The notes under the pieces: generated by a model | What the model was told of the DNA's origin: nothing | What the model saw: the letters and a program-made list of their open reading frames with translations, nothing else | Database searches by the model: none | Program-made: the position numbers and the translations under genes | IMG/VR virus record: IMGVR_UViG_3300036804_000098 | Coordinates: 1-38,358 of that record | Length of the DNA: 38,358 bases | From: a virus | Direction: 5' to 3' (one strand) | In this document: in pieces, positions 32,500-38,358 of the stretch | Layout of the letters: every line of letters begins with the position of its first letter | How positions within the stretch are numbered: position 1 is the stretch's first letter

Positions 32500-32680
32500 T
32501 CCCAGCACGCGCGAGGAGTGGCAGGAGGCCGTGAACGCAGCCGATTTCCTGTTGAGGCTCGAGTCGGCTCGTCTGTACGGCCTGATTGAAGGCGGGCCAG
32601 TGCCAGACATTGAGAGATGCGAAGACATCATCCAGCGCGGCAAGGTTCTCGGGGTTGTTCCGCAATTAGAGGAGGAATAA
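32492..32680 (+). CDS. 62-residue early protein, unknown
   Basis: ATG at 32492 overlapping the previous stop by eight bases. Acidic and helical (REEWQEAVNAADFLLRLESARL, then DIERCEDIIQRG). The fold resembles small phage proteins with a single 'GP.pD...c~~ii~~g' motif. No function known. Confidence 0.5.
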   Translation: MVDPSTREEWQEAVNAADFLLRLESARLYGLIEGGPVPDIERCEDIIQRGKVLGVVPQLEEE

Positions 32681-32683
32681 GAG

Positions 32684-32929
32684 ATGAAAGCTGTATCGCC
32701 GGTTTCGGAGCCTTTCTTTGAACCGAAGTTCGATGTTGCGCCGTTGCGATTCCAGGCACAGGGAAAAGAGATGATGTTCGTCCATGCCGACACCAAACAC
32801 GAGCTTGCCGGATGGATTCTCTATCGGCATCCCGATGGTCAATGGGTGACCCTGCGCAAGGCGACGTCAGCCGACATTGCAGAAATGAGCGCGGCCGTGA
32901 GCGCTGCACACCACAGAGGCCGCAGATGA
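32684..32929 (+). CDS. 81-residue early protein, unknown
   Basis: Strong site AGAGGAGG before the ATG at 32684. Mixed strands and helices (MMFVHADTKHELAGWILYRHPDG, WVTLRKATSADIAEMSAAV). No motif recognised. ATGA overlap with the next gene. Confidence 0.55.
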   Translation: MKAVSPVSEPFFEPKFDVAPLRFQAQGKEMMFVHADTKHELAGWILYRHPDGQWVTLRKATSADIAEMSAAVSAAHHRGRR

Positions 32930-33153
32930 CCGAAGCAACCAAGCGCAGGGTAGAAAACATGCTTCAAACGGTGCGAGCGATCAGCGATGGGCTGATCGTC
33001 CTCGCGATCACGCCGGATCAGGTTCTTTGGAGTGTTGATCACCGCCTCACGATTGCCGATCTCCATGGACTGCTCCAGGAGAACGTGAAGGAGATCTGCG
33101 CTCGCATCGCCCGCGAAAGAGCGGAGCAAGTTAACGGGAGACCGACTCGATGA
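32926..33153 (+). CDS. 75-residue early protein, unknown
   Basis: From the ATG at 32926, overlapping the previous TGA. Two helices around a short strand (LIVLAITPDQVLWSVD); no Cys. No family recognised. ATGA overlap with the next gene. Confidence 0.5.
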   Translation: MTEATKRRVENMLQTVRAISDGLIVLAITPDQVLWSVDHRLTIADLHGLLQENVKEICARIARERAEQVNGRPTR

Positions 33154-33281
33154 ACGCGGAACAGGCGAAGTCGCTCTTCAAATTCGTGCTGATGTTCACC
33201 GTCGCCGGCGTGGTGATCTTTGCGGGAATACTCGCAGCCAACGGCATGGCCGACGCAGATTGGTTCACCTGGAGGAAATAG
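33150..33281 (+). CDS. 43-residue single-pass membrane peptide
   Basis: ATG at 33150 overlaps the previous TGA; stop TAG at 33279-33281. One hydrophobic helix (residues 9-30, LFKFVLMFTVAGVVIFAGILAA) with a short polar C-terminus. Its final codons (GGAGGAAATAG) supply the ribosome site of the receiver-domain gene. Function unknown. Confidence 0.55.
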   Translation: MNAEQAKSLFKFVLMFTVAGVVIFAGILAANGMADADWFTWRK

Positions 33282-33283
33282 CA

Positions 33284-33700
33284 ATGAGTATACCTAAGAG
33301 GCACATCCTGATCGTCGATTCGGATCCTGACCGCACCTGCGAGCTGAGGTTCCTGCTGAGAACCTGGATAACTTTTGCGGTTGACGTTGTGGACTGCCCG
33401 GCCGGCTTGCTCGCGATCGACGCCACCTGGCCAGAGCTGGTGATCGCCGACGCTTCCTTTCCACAGCTGGCGGAGCTGCTCCCGGAAATGCATTCCCGGT
33501 TTCCTTTCGCGCGCATCCTCGTGCTCGCCGCTACTGAATTCCAAACGACCAACCTGATCGCCGACGGCTATCTCAGCGGCATTTACTCGAAGCATGAACT
33601 CCGTGATCGCGTCATCTTCATGCTTCGCCGTAAGCGCGGTCCAAAGAAGCCCGTGGTCTCAGCCAGGCCTGAGATCGAGGCGGCGCGGAGGTTGGCATGA
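33284..33700 (+). CDS. Stand-alone response-regulator receiver (REC) domain protein
   Basis: 138 residues from the ATG at 33284 with GGAGG nine bases upstream. RHILIVDSDP (6-15), ELVIADASFP (51-60), ARILVLAATE (76-85) and GIYSKHEL (99-106) match the CheY-like beta strands. The phosphoacceptor should be D56, with D12 of the acidic pair and K103 present. The second acidic residue is S13, and the switch Thr looks like A82 (T84 is near). The tail is basic. No effector domain is attached; the next gene, ATGA-coupled, is a Fis-type DNA-binding protein. No kinase is encoded in the window, so phosphate would come from the host. Confidence 0.75.
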   Translation: MSIPKRHILIVDSDPDRTCELRFLLRTWITFAVDVVDCPAGLLAIDATWPELVIADASFPQLAELLPEMHSRFPFARILVLAATEFQTTNLIADGYLSGIYSKHELRDRVIFMLRRKRGPKKPVVSARPEIEAARRLA

Positions 33701-33954
33701 AGCCCCTGGAACAAGCTGTCGAAGACTTCCGCACGGAATATCTGCTCAAGGCAGTGTTCGAGGCAAAGGGGCATTTCCAGCGCGCGGCGGCCGCGGCTGG
33801 CATTCACCGCAACACGATGACCCGGATCCTTCACAAAGCAGGCTACAGTCATCGGCGCGTGAGGCGGATGCTGCGCACGCATGAAGCGGTGAATGCGCCG
33901 AAGCCTGTGCAATCGGCCCGCCCCGAGTGTATCCAGCCGCGGAGGATCGCATGA
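33697..33954 (+). CDS. Fis/NtrC-type helix-turn-helix protein
   Basis: 85 residues. LEQAVEDFRTEYLLKAVFEA (4-23), then GHFQRAAAAAGIHRNTMTRILHKAGY (25-50), is the Fis-family dimerisation helix and helix-turn-helix found at the C-terminus of NtrC- and RegA-type response regulators. The tail is basic and proline-rich. GGAGG lies five bases before the ATG, which overlaps the receiver gene stop. Together the two genes look like a RegA/PrrA-like regulator split in two. It may bend DNA at the enhancer or phage ends, or activate late genes; this is inference. Confidence 0.8.
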   Translation: MKPLEQAVEDFRTEYLLKAVFEAKGHFQRAAAAAGIHRNTMTRILHKAGYSHRRVRRMLRTHEAVNAPKPVQSARPECIQPRRIA

Positions 33955-34289
33955 GCGCCGGATCGGAACGTCGCAGTGATCTCCTCGCACTATCTCCGTT
34001 AACGATGGTCGATCGCATCATCGAGCTCGAAGACGGGAATGAACTCGCCCACAAACTCGCTGAGGAATCGGCCAAGAGCTTGCTCGAATGTTCCCTGCTG
34101 AGCTGGAAAGACGCTCAGGGAGGAGGTTCCTGGCTGGATCTTCGCAGCGGATATAGGAACGAGGACTACCAGTTCTTCATCGACCGCGCGGTGCGCTATC
34201 TCGAAAGTGAAGGCATCCTGAAGCGTTTCTCTACTGATCCCGAAATGATCGGCTGGGATGAGATGGATGAGGACGAGGTAGACGCATGA
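33951..34289 (+). CDS. Acidic early protein, unknown
   Basis: 112 residues, from the ATG at 33951; GGAGG lies five bases upstream. Helical and acidic, ending in DEMDEDEVDA; no Cys pair. Similar acidic small proteins are common in early phage operons and can mimic DNA, but no specific evidence exists here. ATGA overlaps on both sides. Confidence 0.55.
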   Translation: MSAGSERRSDLLALSPLTMVDRIIELEDGNELAHKLAEESAKSLLECSLLSWKDAQGGGSWLDLRSGYRNEDYQFFIDRAVRYLESEGILKRFSTDPEMIGWDEMDEDEVDA

Positions 34290-34723
34290 ATGCAGCCACG
34301 ATTATTCAGCGCCCCTGCAAATGCGGATGCGGCACGACCTTCACGCCACACCCGAAGCAACCTGGCCGGGAATACATCTATGGCCACAAACCGCGGTTCG
34401 ATGCGCCGATTGTTCCGAGCAACGTCATCCGCACGAAGTTTGGGGGCCGAACGGAAGATGAGCGGAAAAGGCTCGATTACAAGCTCGCCCTGATGACGGC
34501 GCGCCAGGAATTATCCGAGGTCGCGAAACAGATTGACTTGGCCGATGACCGAATCGCCGACATTCGCTCGGATCTAAAGGCGTGCGAAGCGCACAAAGAG
34601 GCGCTCACAGACCGGCATCTGACCATCGACTCGACCATCATGGCTCTCGAAGCGCTGATCGAGGGCAAGAGCCTGGCGCGCGAAGTTGCGGCGCTCACGA
34701 CCATAGAAGGAGAAGCAATTTGA
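34286..34723 (+). CDS. Zinc-finger plus coiled-coil protein
   Basis: 145 residues. CKCGCGTTFTPHP, then GREYIYGHKPRF (11-38), is a Cys/His zinc finger known from many phage and bacterial proteins with 'CkCGCG..~.......~yi~GH'. A long charged coiled coil (60-135) follows. GAGG seven bases before the ATG. A DNA-binding or processing role is possible; unknown. Confidence 0.6.
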   Translation: MNAATIIQRPCKCGCGTTFTPHPKQPGREYIYGHKPRFDAPIVPSNVIRTKFGGRTEDERKRLDYKLALMTARQELSEVAKQIDLADDRIADIRSDLKACEAHKEALTDRHLTIDSTIMALEALIEGKSLAREVAALTTIEGEAI

Positions 34724-34986
34724 AAGTCCCCTGCGTTCAATGCAATACGCCCATCGAGATCGGAGAAATCTCGCGGCCGCAGATCTTCAACGCGCCGGCC
34801 GCGACAGTGCTCCTCGTGGAACATCCGAAGCGTGCCTTCTGTCTGGAATGCAAGATGGATGTCGCCATCACCGTGCTTGGGGTGCAGCAGATCCAGATGC
34901 GCCTGGGCGCGGTGCCGATTCCCAAGCAGGAAGCACCGTCACCCATCATTCCAGCCACCGCGATGCCAAAGATCCATCGGGGATAA
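34720..34986 (+). CDS. Small zinc-ribbon protein from a TTG start
   Basis: 88 residues. The TTG at 34720 has AAGGAG seven bases upstream and overlaps the previous TGA. CVQC (5-8) and CLEC (39-42) form a zinc ribbon; a Pro-rich tail follows. No ATG exists near the start. Function unknown. Confidence 0.6.
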   Translation: MKVPCVQCNTPIEIGEISRPQIFNAPAATVLLVEHPKRAFCLECKMDVAITVLGVQQIQMRLGAVPIPKQEAPSPIIPATAMPKIHRG

Positions 34987-34989
34987 GAG

Positions 34990-35700
34990 ATGCGCGCGAT
35001 CGATGTTTACAGCGGCTCGGACGGCGAACTGACTCGGCGGTATTATGCCGAGCTGCAGACCCGCGGCCGCATCGGCACGATCGCAATGAATCTGTTTCGC
35101 GCGCAGAAGTGTTCCGAACGAGCGAAGGTCTACCGCGGCGGCCTTCGCGGCCAGGGCAGCTTTCGAAACATGGCCTATGAGCGCAAAGGCTATTCGCTGC
35201 AGATGTTATCAATGAACCTCCAGGAGCTCCGTGGGGATGACAAGATCAGGATTCCCTTTGGCTGGAAGCGAGATCTGAACGTGATCCTGGGCGGCGATGA
35301 TTCCTGGGTTCTCTATATTGATCTGCCCATTGGCCAGGTCAGCTTTCATTCCCCGATCCGCTATGTGGGTTCGGATTATGACGGCGACTGGGATCGCCAG
35401 CGTGCCAGCGCAGAGCGCATCCTGGCCTTCTGCGATGCGGTGATGGCAGGCACACCCGTACCTGCACTGATGGAAATGGAAGTCATCCAGACCGAGCCGG
35501 TTGAACCCTGCAGCTGTGCTCAGCAGATCTATCGAAACAACCTTGATGGCACAAGAGATTTCGGGATGCGAGGAAAGCCCCGCTGCCGTAAATGCCGCGG
35601 GAGTGGTCTGATTCGTCGCTGCTCGGATTGCGAAGGCGCCGGCATCAAGGATTCGCGCGTATGCAGGAAGTGCGGCGGATCCGGGAGCGTGCCGGCATGA
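34990..35700 (+). CDS. Conserved phage protein with C-terminal DnaJ-type zinc-finger repeats
   Basis: 236 residues. The N-terminal 160 (MRAIDVYSGSDGELTRRYYAEL, GTIAMNLFRAQKCSERAKVYRGG, WVLYIDLPIGQVSFHSP) belong to a conserved protein of mobile elements and phages whose function I do not know. The C-terminus has CRKCRGSG, CSDCEGAG and CRKCGGSG (CxxCxGxG), as in the DnaJ zinc-binding domain, plus an earlier CSC. This C-terminal addition is unlike the usual form. GGGGAT lies upstream of the ATG. Confidence 0.65.
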   Translation: MRAIDVYSGSDGELTRRYYAELQTRGRIGTIAMNLFRAQKCSERAKVYRGGLRGQGSFRNMAYERKGYSLQMLSMNLQELRGDDKIRIPFGWKRDLNVILGGDDSWVLYIDLPIGQVSFHSPIRYVGSDYDGDWDRQRASAERILAFCDAVMAGTPVPALMEMEVIQTEPVEPCSCAQQIYRNNLDGTRDFGMRGKPRCRKCRGSGLIRRCSDCEGAGIKDSRVCRKCGGSGSVPA

Positions 35701-35736
35701 ACGCTTTGTTTTTCAACTTTTCTGAGGGCCATTCCG

Positions 35737-36003
35737 TTGACCGCGAAAGCAGTAAAGCCCACCCATCAAAGGCAGTGTCAGTTGCCAGGTTGTCGCAACC
35801 TGGTCGAAGGGCATGCGAGGTTCTGCAGCGCGCGCTGTCGCACAGCCGACTGGAAAGCACGCCATCCAAACAACGACGTTTGCCCCCGGTGCGGACAAAA
35901 GGTCCAGCGGAAGCGCGGCCGTCCGAAGGGCAGCAAGGGGAAAACACGCAATGGAAAAGCTGATCAACAAAAAGCAGATGCAGCGCCTGCAGGTTCTCTA
36001 TAG
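35737..36003 (+). CDS. FCS-type zinc-finger protein
   Basis: 88 residues from a TTG with GAGGG upstream; no ATG fits. CQLPGCRNLVEGHARFCSARCRTADW (14-39) and CPRCGQKV (49-56) provide a treble-clef-like FCS finger and a zinc ribbon, followed by a Lys/Gly/Arg-rich basic tail. Suggests DNA or RNA binding. It overlaps the GemA-like gene by 53 bases. Confidence 0.55.
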   Translation: MTAKAVKPTHQRQCQLPGCRNLVEGHARFCSARCRTADWKARHPNNDVCPRCGQKVQRKRGRPKGSKGKTRNGKADQQKADAAPAGSL

Positions 36004-36466
36004 CCAGCTCGCACGCCACACCGACCAGGGCGCCGATCGCGAGTCCAGGATGCGCTGGGCCTCGGAGCTGCTTGGGCGGCCGATCGAGAGCTTCAAGGCG
36101 CTCACGATGAATGATGGGCGGCATCTGATCGATACGCTGCAGGGCCAGCTCGGCGTGAAGGTGCCGGCCAGGAATCGGCTCAAAGGAGAGGCCGCACATC
36201 GCGCCGGAACCGACGGGCGCCGCGGCTCACCTTATGGCGATCGGCCGCAAATGGTCTCGCCGGCGGATCTCGAAGCGATCACTAGCTACTACATGCGCCT
36301 GGGCTGGACCCGTGAGCAGTTCGACGCCTGGCTTTCATCCTCCAGGTCGCCGCTTTCGAATCGTGCGCACCCGACGATCGCAACGCTGGCCGATGCCAAC
36401 CGCGTGCGCTGGGCGCTCAAGGGCATGCTGCAGAATCGAGGACTTTGGGAGGACAGGGTAGCGTGA
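35951..36466 (+). CDS. GemA / Mu gp16-like (DUF1018-type) regulatory protein
   Basis: 171 residues from the ATG at 35951. INKKQMQRLQVLYSQLARH (5-23), LLGRPIESFKALTMNDGRHLIDTL (40-63) and the C-terminal VSPADLEAITSYYMRLGW, then ANRVRWALKGML, follow the pattern of Mu gp16/GemA proteins, which affect host gene expression and DNA supercoiling. The gene sits late in the early arm, as in Mu. Assignment is by motif pattern and place. Confidence 0.6.
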   Translation: MEKLINKKQMQRLQVLYSQLARHTDQGADRESRMRWASELLGRPIESFKALTMNDGRHLIDTLQGQLGVKVPARNRLKGEAAHRAGTDGRRGSPYGDRPQMVSPADLEAITSYYMRLGWTREQFDAWLSSSRSPLSNRAHPTIATLADANRVRWALKGMLQNRGLWEDRVA

Positions 36467-36747
36467 TCGATCCGGAGCTTCTGGAAAGAAAACGGCGCGA
36501 GATCCTTTCGTGTGCTGAAAGCGAGCTACGAGTCTCGCCCGCGCTGAACAGGCTCAGCGATGAATATCGGTGGTTCGCGGAGCATGTTTCGCCGGAATGG
36601 CGTTCGCTCTGTTTCGACATCAAGGTGGAAGTCGAAGTGATCGACACGAAGCAAAACGGAATGACCTTTGTTCTGCCTGGAGAGGAGGGACCTGGTCGAT
36701 GGCACTGGTTGAAACGCGCGTTGAAACGGTTGTTCGGATGGGTGTAA
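36463..36747 (+). CDS. Early protein, unknown
   Basis: 94 residues from a GTG at 36463 overlapping the previous TGA, with GGAGG ten bases upstream (an ATG at 36445 is possible). N-terminal half helical, C-terminal half with strands and a basic, Trp-rich end (WHWLKRALKRLFGW) that could bind membrane or nucleic acid. No family recognised. Confidence 0.5.
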   Translation: MIDPELLERKRREILSCAESELRVSPALNRLSDEYRWFAEHVSPEWRSLCFDIKVEVEVIDTKQNGMTFVLPGEEGPGRWHWLKRALKRLFGWV

Positions 36748-37004
36748 GGCGCCGGAAGTTCCGGCCGCCTGAGCAGCTGCTACTCCCCTGGAGTCCGCAG
36801 CACACCATTAGTGTGACTCATGCGGCTGAGATCCTCGACACCTCTATCAATACCATTCATCGGCTCATCGAAGACGGATCGATCAAGGCCTACAAGGTCC
36901 GCCAAAAGAAAACCTCTCCCTGGCGCGTCAACTATGACTCGCTCCTCGAATACATTGAGGAGCTGCATAAGATCCACGGTCTGGAAAAGAGGTTCGACGG
37001 ATGA
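36699..37004 (+). CDS. Excisionase/MerR-type helix-turn-helix protein
   Basis: 101 residues from the ATG at 36699 (or a later ATG at 36738). ISVTHAAEILDTSINTIHRLIEDGSI (36-61) and a wing KAYKVRQKKTSPWRVNYDSLLEYI match the 'HTH_17'/excisionase fold. It overlaps the preceding gene by 49 bases. Probably a DNA-bending regulator acting near the phage right end, about 0.9 kb away; target is inferred. Confidence 0.65.
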   Translation: MALVETRVETVVRMGVRRRKFRPPEQLLLPWSPQHTISVTHAAEILDTSINTIHRLIEDGSIKAYKVRQKKTSPWRVNYDSLLEYIEELHKIHGLEKRFDG

Positions 37005-37138
37005 GAGTTGGAAAAACAACGATGGAGAAGCCCTGCCCGAAATGCGGCGCCAAGCCAGGCCAGCAATGCCGCAATCTCAGTTCCCGAGGCTGGCAGTCAT
37101 GGGTTCCAGTCTTCCATAGAGAGCGGCGCAATTCATGA
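37001..37138 (+). CDS. 45-residue zinc-finger protein
   Basis: ATG at 37001 overlaps the previous TGA; an in-frame ATG at 37022 is another option. CPKCGAKPGQQCR (12-24) with a following HRER (39-42) is the 'CP.CgA.pg..C......~~HR.R' zinc finger known from small phage proteins. Its stop overlaps the next ATG. Function unknown, DNA/RNA contact likely. Confidence 0.6.
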   Translation: MRVGKTTMEKPCPKCGAKPGQQCRNLSSRGWQSWVPVFHRERRNS

Positions 37139-37425
37139 GCGAGCCTGTGTTCCAAATGACTTCGGAGATTGAGGCTCAGCTTCGTTTTTCGAAGCGCGGT
37201 TCCTGTGGCGCACCTGGCTGCACCGATCCACACTGCTGCTGTTCGCTCTGTGGCGAGCCGATCGGGATCGTGGAATGCGATCCACACTATGACACCTGCG
37301 AAGGTTGCGAGCGGTGCGGAGAGACTCCGATCTGCCTTTTTCGCGGTGAGGGCAGTGACACGGAGCAGGCCCAACTCCACAACAAGTGTTTCGGCGCGCT
37401 GCTCAATATCAAGGTGGGTCTATGA
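37135..37425 (+). CDS. Cysteine-rich zinc-binding protein
   Basis: 96 residues with about a dozen cysteines, among them CGAPGC, HCCCSLC, CEGC and ERCGETPIC, plus histidines, enough for two or more zinc sites. It could alternatively hold an iron-sulfur cluster. ATGA overlaps on both sides. One of the densest Cys proteins of the arm. Function unknown. Confidence 0.55.
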   Translation: MSEPVFQMTSEIEAQLRFSKRGSCGAPGCTDPHCCCSLCGEPIGIVECDPHYDTCEGCERCGETPICLFRGEGSDTEQAQLHNKCFGALLNIKVGL

Positions 37426-37580
37426 TGAGAACGAAGGTTCTTCCAGTCCTGCTTCTCGTTCTCGCATTGCTACTTTGGTTTTGGGCGATGACGCATTTGC
37501 CGCCCCGCAAATCGTTCTCCGAATCGATTCCTCTTTCCGACGGGTGGCCCGGTTACAGCGGCAAAACTTTGGCTGGGTAA
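37422..37580 (+). CDS. 52-residue membrane peptide
   Basis: ATG at 37422 overlaps the previous TGA. One strong N-terminal hydrophobic helix (VLPVLLLVLALLLWFWAM) then a polar, Ser/Gly-rich tail: a signal anchor with short external part. Function unknown. Confidence 0.5.
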   Translation: MMRTKVLPVLLLVLALLLWFWAMTHLPPRKSFSESIPLSDGWPGYSGKTLAG

Positions 37581-37643
37581 CTCGCTCCATATGAAGATGG
37601 ATTCTGATGGAATGGCATAAGTCGATCTAAGTTGAAGGTTTAT

Positions 37644-37898
37644 ATGCGAGATGAAGTTACCAAACAACTTAGCGAGCTATATCCTCGAGCCGAGCCTGAG
37701 ACGATCGTCACACTCAAAGCCATCGCACATTGTTCCACTTCTCGGATGGCCAAACCGGCCAGCCAGGCGGACCCGGTTTTCAAGGAGCCTTATGCACCGG
37801 GTGATGAGTTCCAGGTCCCCTTCAGTGAGGCGATGCGGCTGGTCGCTTTAAGGGTCGCCTCGGTCGTGACTCCGGACCTGCCCAAGGCGGTTCTATGA
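37644..37898 (+). CDS. Last gene before the phage right end, unknown
   Basis: 84 residues from the ATG at 37644 with GAAGG five bases upstream (a TTG 12 bases earlier is possible). Mixed helix and strand, no motif (YPRAEPETIVTLKAIAHC, MRLVALRVASVV). It follows a 63-base gap in which I see nothing distinctive. Confidence 0.5.
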   Translation: MRDEVTKQLSELYPRAEPETIVTLKAIAHCSTSRMAKPASQADPVFKEPYAPGDEFQVPFSEAMRLVALRVASVVTPDLPKAVL

Positions 37899-37906
37899 AA
37901 GCCCAT

Positions 37907-37921
37907 AGTTCCGTTGGATTT
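37907..37921 (+). repeat. End repeat, copy 4
   Basis: AGTTCCGTTGGATTT, on the plus strand. Copy farthest from the proposed terminus; 51 bases before copy 3. Confidence 0.6.
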
Positions 37922-37957
37922 GCGGTCGATGACCCTCGGAAGTGTCCGGAAGCGAAC

Positions 37958-37973
37958 AGTTCCGTTGGATTGG
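37958..37973 (+). repeat. End repeat, copy 3
   Basis: AGTTCCGTTGGATTGG on the plus strand. It is preceded by two partial inverted copies of the half GGAAG at 37939-37951. Confidence 0.6.
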
Positions 37974-38056
37974 AAACTAGGCCTGACCCGCTCCAGGAAC
38001 ACGGTTACGCAGTTTTCCACAATTCAATCTCTGGCGTGGTTGGAACCACTTCCGCG

Positions 38057-38072
38057 ACTTCCGTTGGATTGG
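38057..38072 (+). repeat. End repeat, copy 2
   Basis: ACTTCCGTTGGATTGG on the plus strand, with a partial tandem ACTTCCG just before it (38048-38054). It lies 99 bases after copy 3. Confidence 0.6.
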
Positions 38073-38077
38073 TCCGC

Positions 38078-38090
38078 TAAGTTGTTGATT
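38078..38090 (-). promoter_or_regulatory. IHF-like site between end repeats
   Basis: On the minus strand AATCAACAACTTA matches the IHF consensus WATCAANNNNTTR at every fixed position. It lies between copies 1 and 2, where a DNA bend would bring the transposase sites together. Confidence 0.5.
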
Positions 38091-38106
38091 ATTCGTTCTG
38101 CCGCCC

Positions 38107-38123
38107 CCAAATCCAACGGAAGT
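38107..38123 (-). repeat. End repeat, copy 1 (terminal, inverted)
   Basis: ACTTCCGTTGGATTTGG on the minus strand, that is, reading inward from the proposed end. It has the opposite orientation to the other three copies and lies 17 bases from the terminus. Confidence 0.6.
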
Positions 38124-38140
38124 GGCGCCAAGAGGTGACA

Positions 38141-38358
38141 AATAATTCCGGTAATCCAGCCCCCTGTTTTGCCTGTGGGAAAGCTGGTCTCACCCCCGTC
38201 AAATCCGCGGATCGCCGCGAATGGTCGCTGATCACCACGAGTGACATTTAATTCTGGGAATCACACGTGGAGAGAAAGTGGATTCAATTCCATTGTGCGC
38301 CGGGAGGGGATAATTACTTGCAAAATGGCTGGGAGTTTTTGGCGAATGGAATGAGAGG
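38141..38358. other. Non-coding sequence beyond the proposed terminus
   Basis: No convincing gene or end repeat is seen in these 218 bases. If 38140 is the phage end, this is flanking host DNA, which would be variable between insertions. It could instead be phage DNA if the true terminus is farther right. Confidence 0.4.

Larger units (their letters stand above)
37899..38140. other. Candidate phage right end (attR-type) with transposase-binding sites
   Basis: Non-coding. It holds four copies of TTCCGTTGGATT and an IHF-like site, all within 240 bases of a possible terminus. Read inward from 38140, the end begins TGTCACCTCTTGGCGCC, and the first repeat follows after 17 bases. Mu-type ends start with 5'-TG and carry several copies of a roughly 20-base MuA site at similar distances. 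The exact terminus is inferred. Confidence 0.6.

Noticed and set aside
35697-35963. An alternative frame starting with an ATG that overlaps the DnaJ-like gene stop
   Set aside because: The FCS-type zinc finger is read in the other frame from 35737; this frame yields an Arg/Ser-rich sequence with no motif.
37895-38138. Two short plus-strand frames across the end repeats
   Set aside because: Their apparent repeated peptide (PLDW, SVGL) only mirrors the DNA repeat; no ribosome site of note. Treated as non-coding end DNA.
1-38358. CRISPR arrays, tRNA or rRNA genes, Mu mom-type modification gene, invertible tail-fibre segment
   Set aside because: I looked for repeat-spacer periodicity, cloverleaf arms and the respective gene motifs and saw none in the window; a fibre or mom region could lie left of position 1.

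Overview
The window holds most of a transposable (Mu-type) phage with a siphovirus-like tail, either an integrated prophage or a phage contig. The diagnostic genes are a DDE transposase of the MuA family followed directly by a MuB-like AAA+ ATPase. The head genes follow the Mu order: gp27-like small terminase, large terminase, portal, MuF-domain protein, then protease and capsid. The tail has a tube protein, two chaperone-type genes and a 1290-residue tape measure. There is no contractile sheath. The DNA is moderately GC-rich. The host cannot be fixed from the sequence; an Acidobacteriota-like or deltaproteobacterial host is a weak impression only.

Layout. The genome is split into two divergent arms around a short regulatory gap at about 24.18-24.25 kb. 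The left arm (24179 down to 1) reads leftward. It contains a cI/LexA-like repressor, a small zinc-ribbon membrane protein, a lysis cassette (glucosaminidase endolysin, spanin-like protein, two small membrane proteins that may include the holin, a tiny glycine-rich membrane protein and a secreted HNH-like protein), then packaging and head genes, then tail genes. It runs off the left edge inside a tail gene. The right arm (24252 up to about 37.9 kb) reads rightward. It contains a Ner/Cro-like protein, a regulator-like protein, the transposase, the ATPase and about thirty small, tightly overlapping early genes. Many of these carry CxxC zinc-binding motifs.

The arm ends in about 460 bp of non-coding DNA with four copies of a 12-base core (TTCCGTTGGATT), three direct and one inverted, plus a consensus IHF site. 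I read this as the transposase-binding right end of the phage, with a likely terminus at TGTCACC.../...GGTGACA near 38140. DNA beyond it may be flanking host sequence.

How the parts fit. Repressor and Ner-like protein probably compete at a perfect 7-4-7 inverted repeat lying between the -35 and -10 boxes of the early promoter. Transposase and ATPase drive replicative transposition. The early arm also carries a stand-alone response-regulator receiver domain, translationally coupled to a Fis-type helix-turn-helix protein. A solitary LuxR/NarL-type DNA-binding domain is coupled between two tail genes in the late arm. These look like separated parts of response regulators, with no kinase in the window, and they are the most interesting part of the locus. 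Other points of note are a protease-scaffold-capsid fusion with an internal start, a four-cysteine gpL-like tail-tip protein and the high number of zinc-finger micro-proteins.
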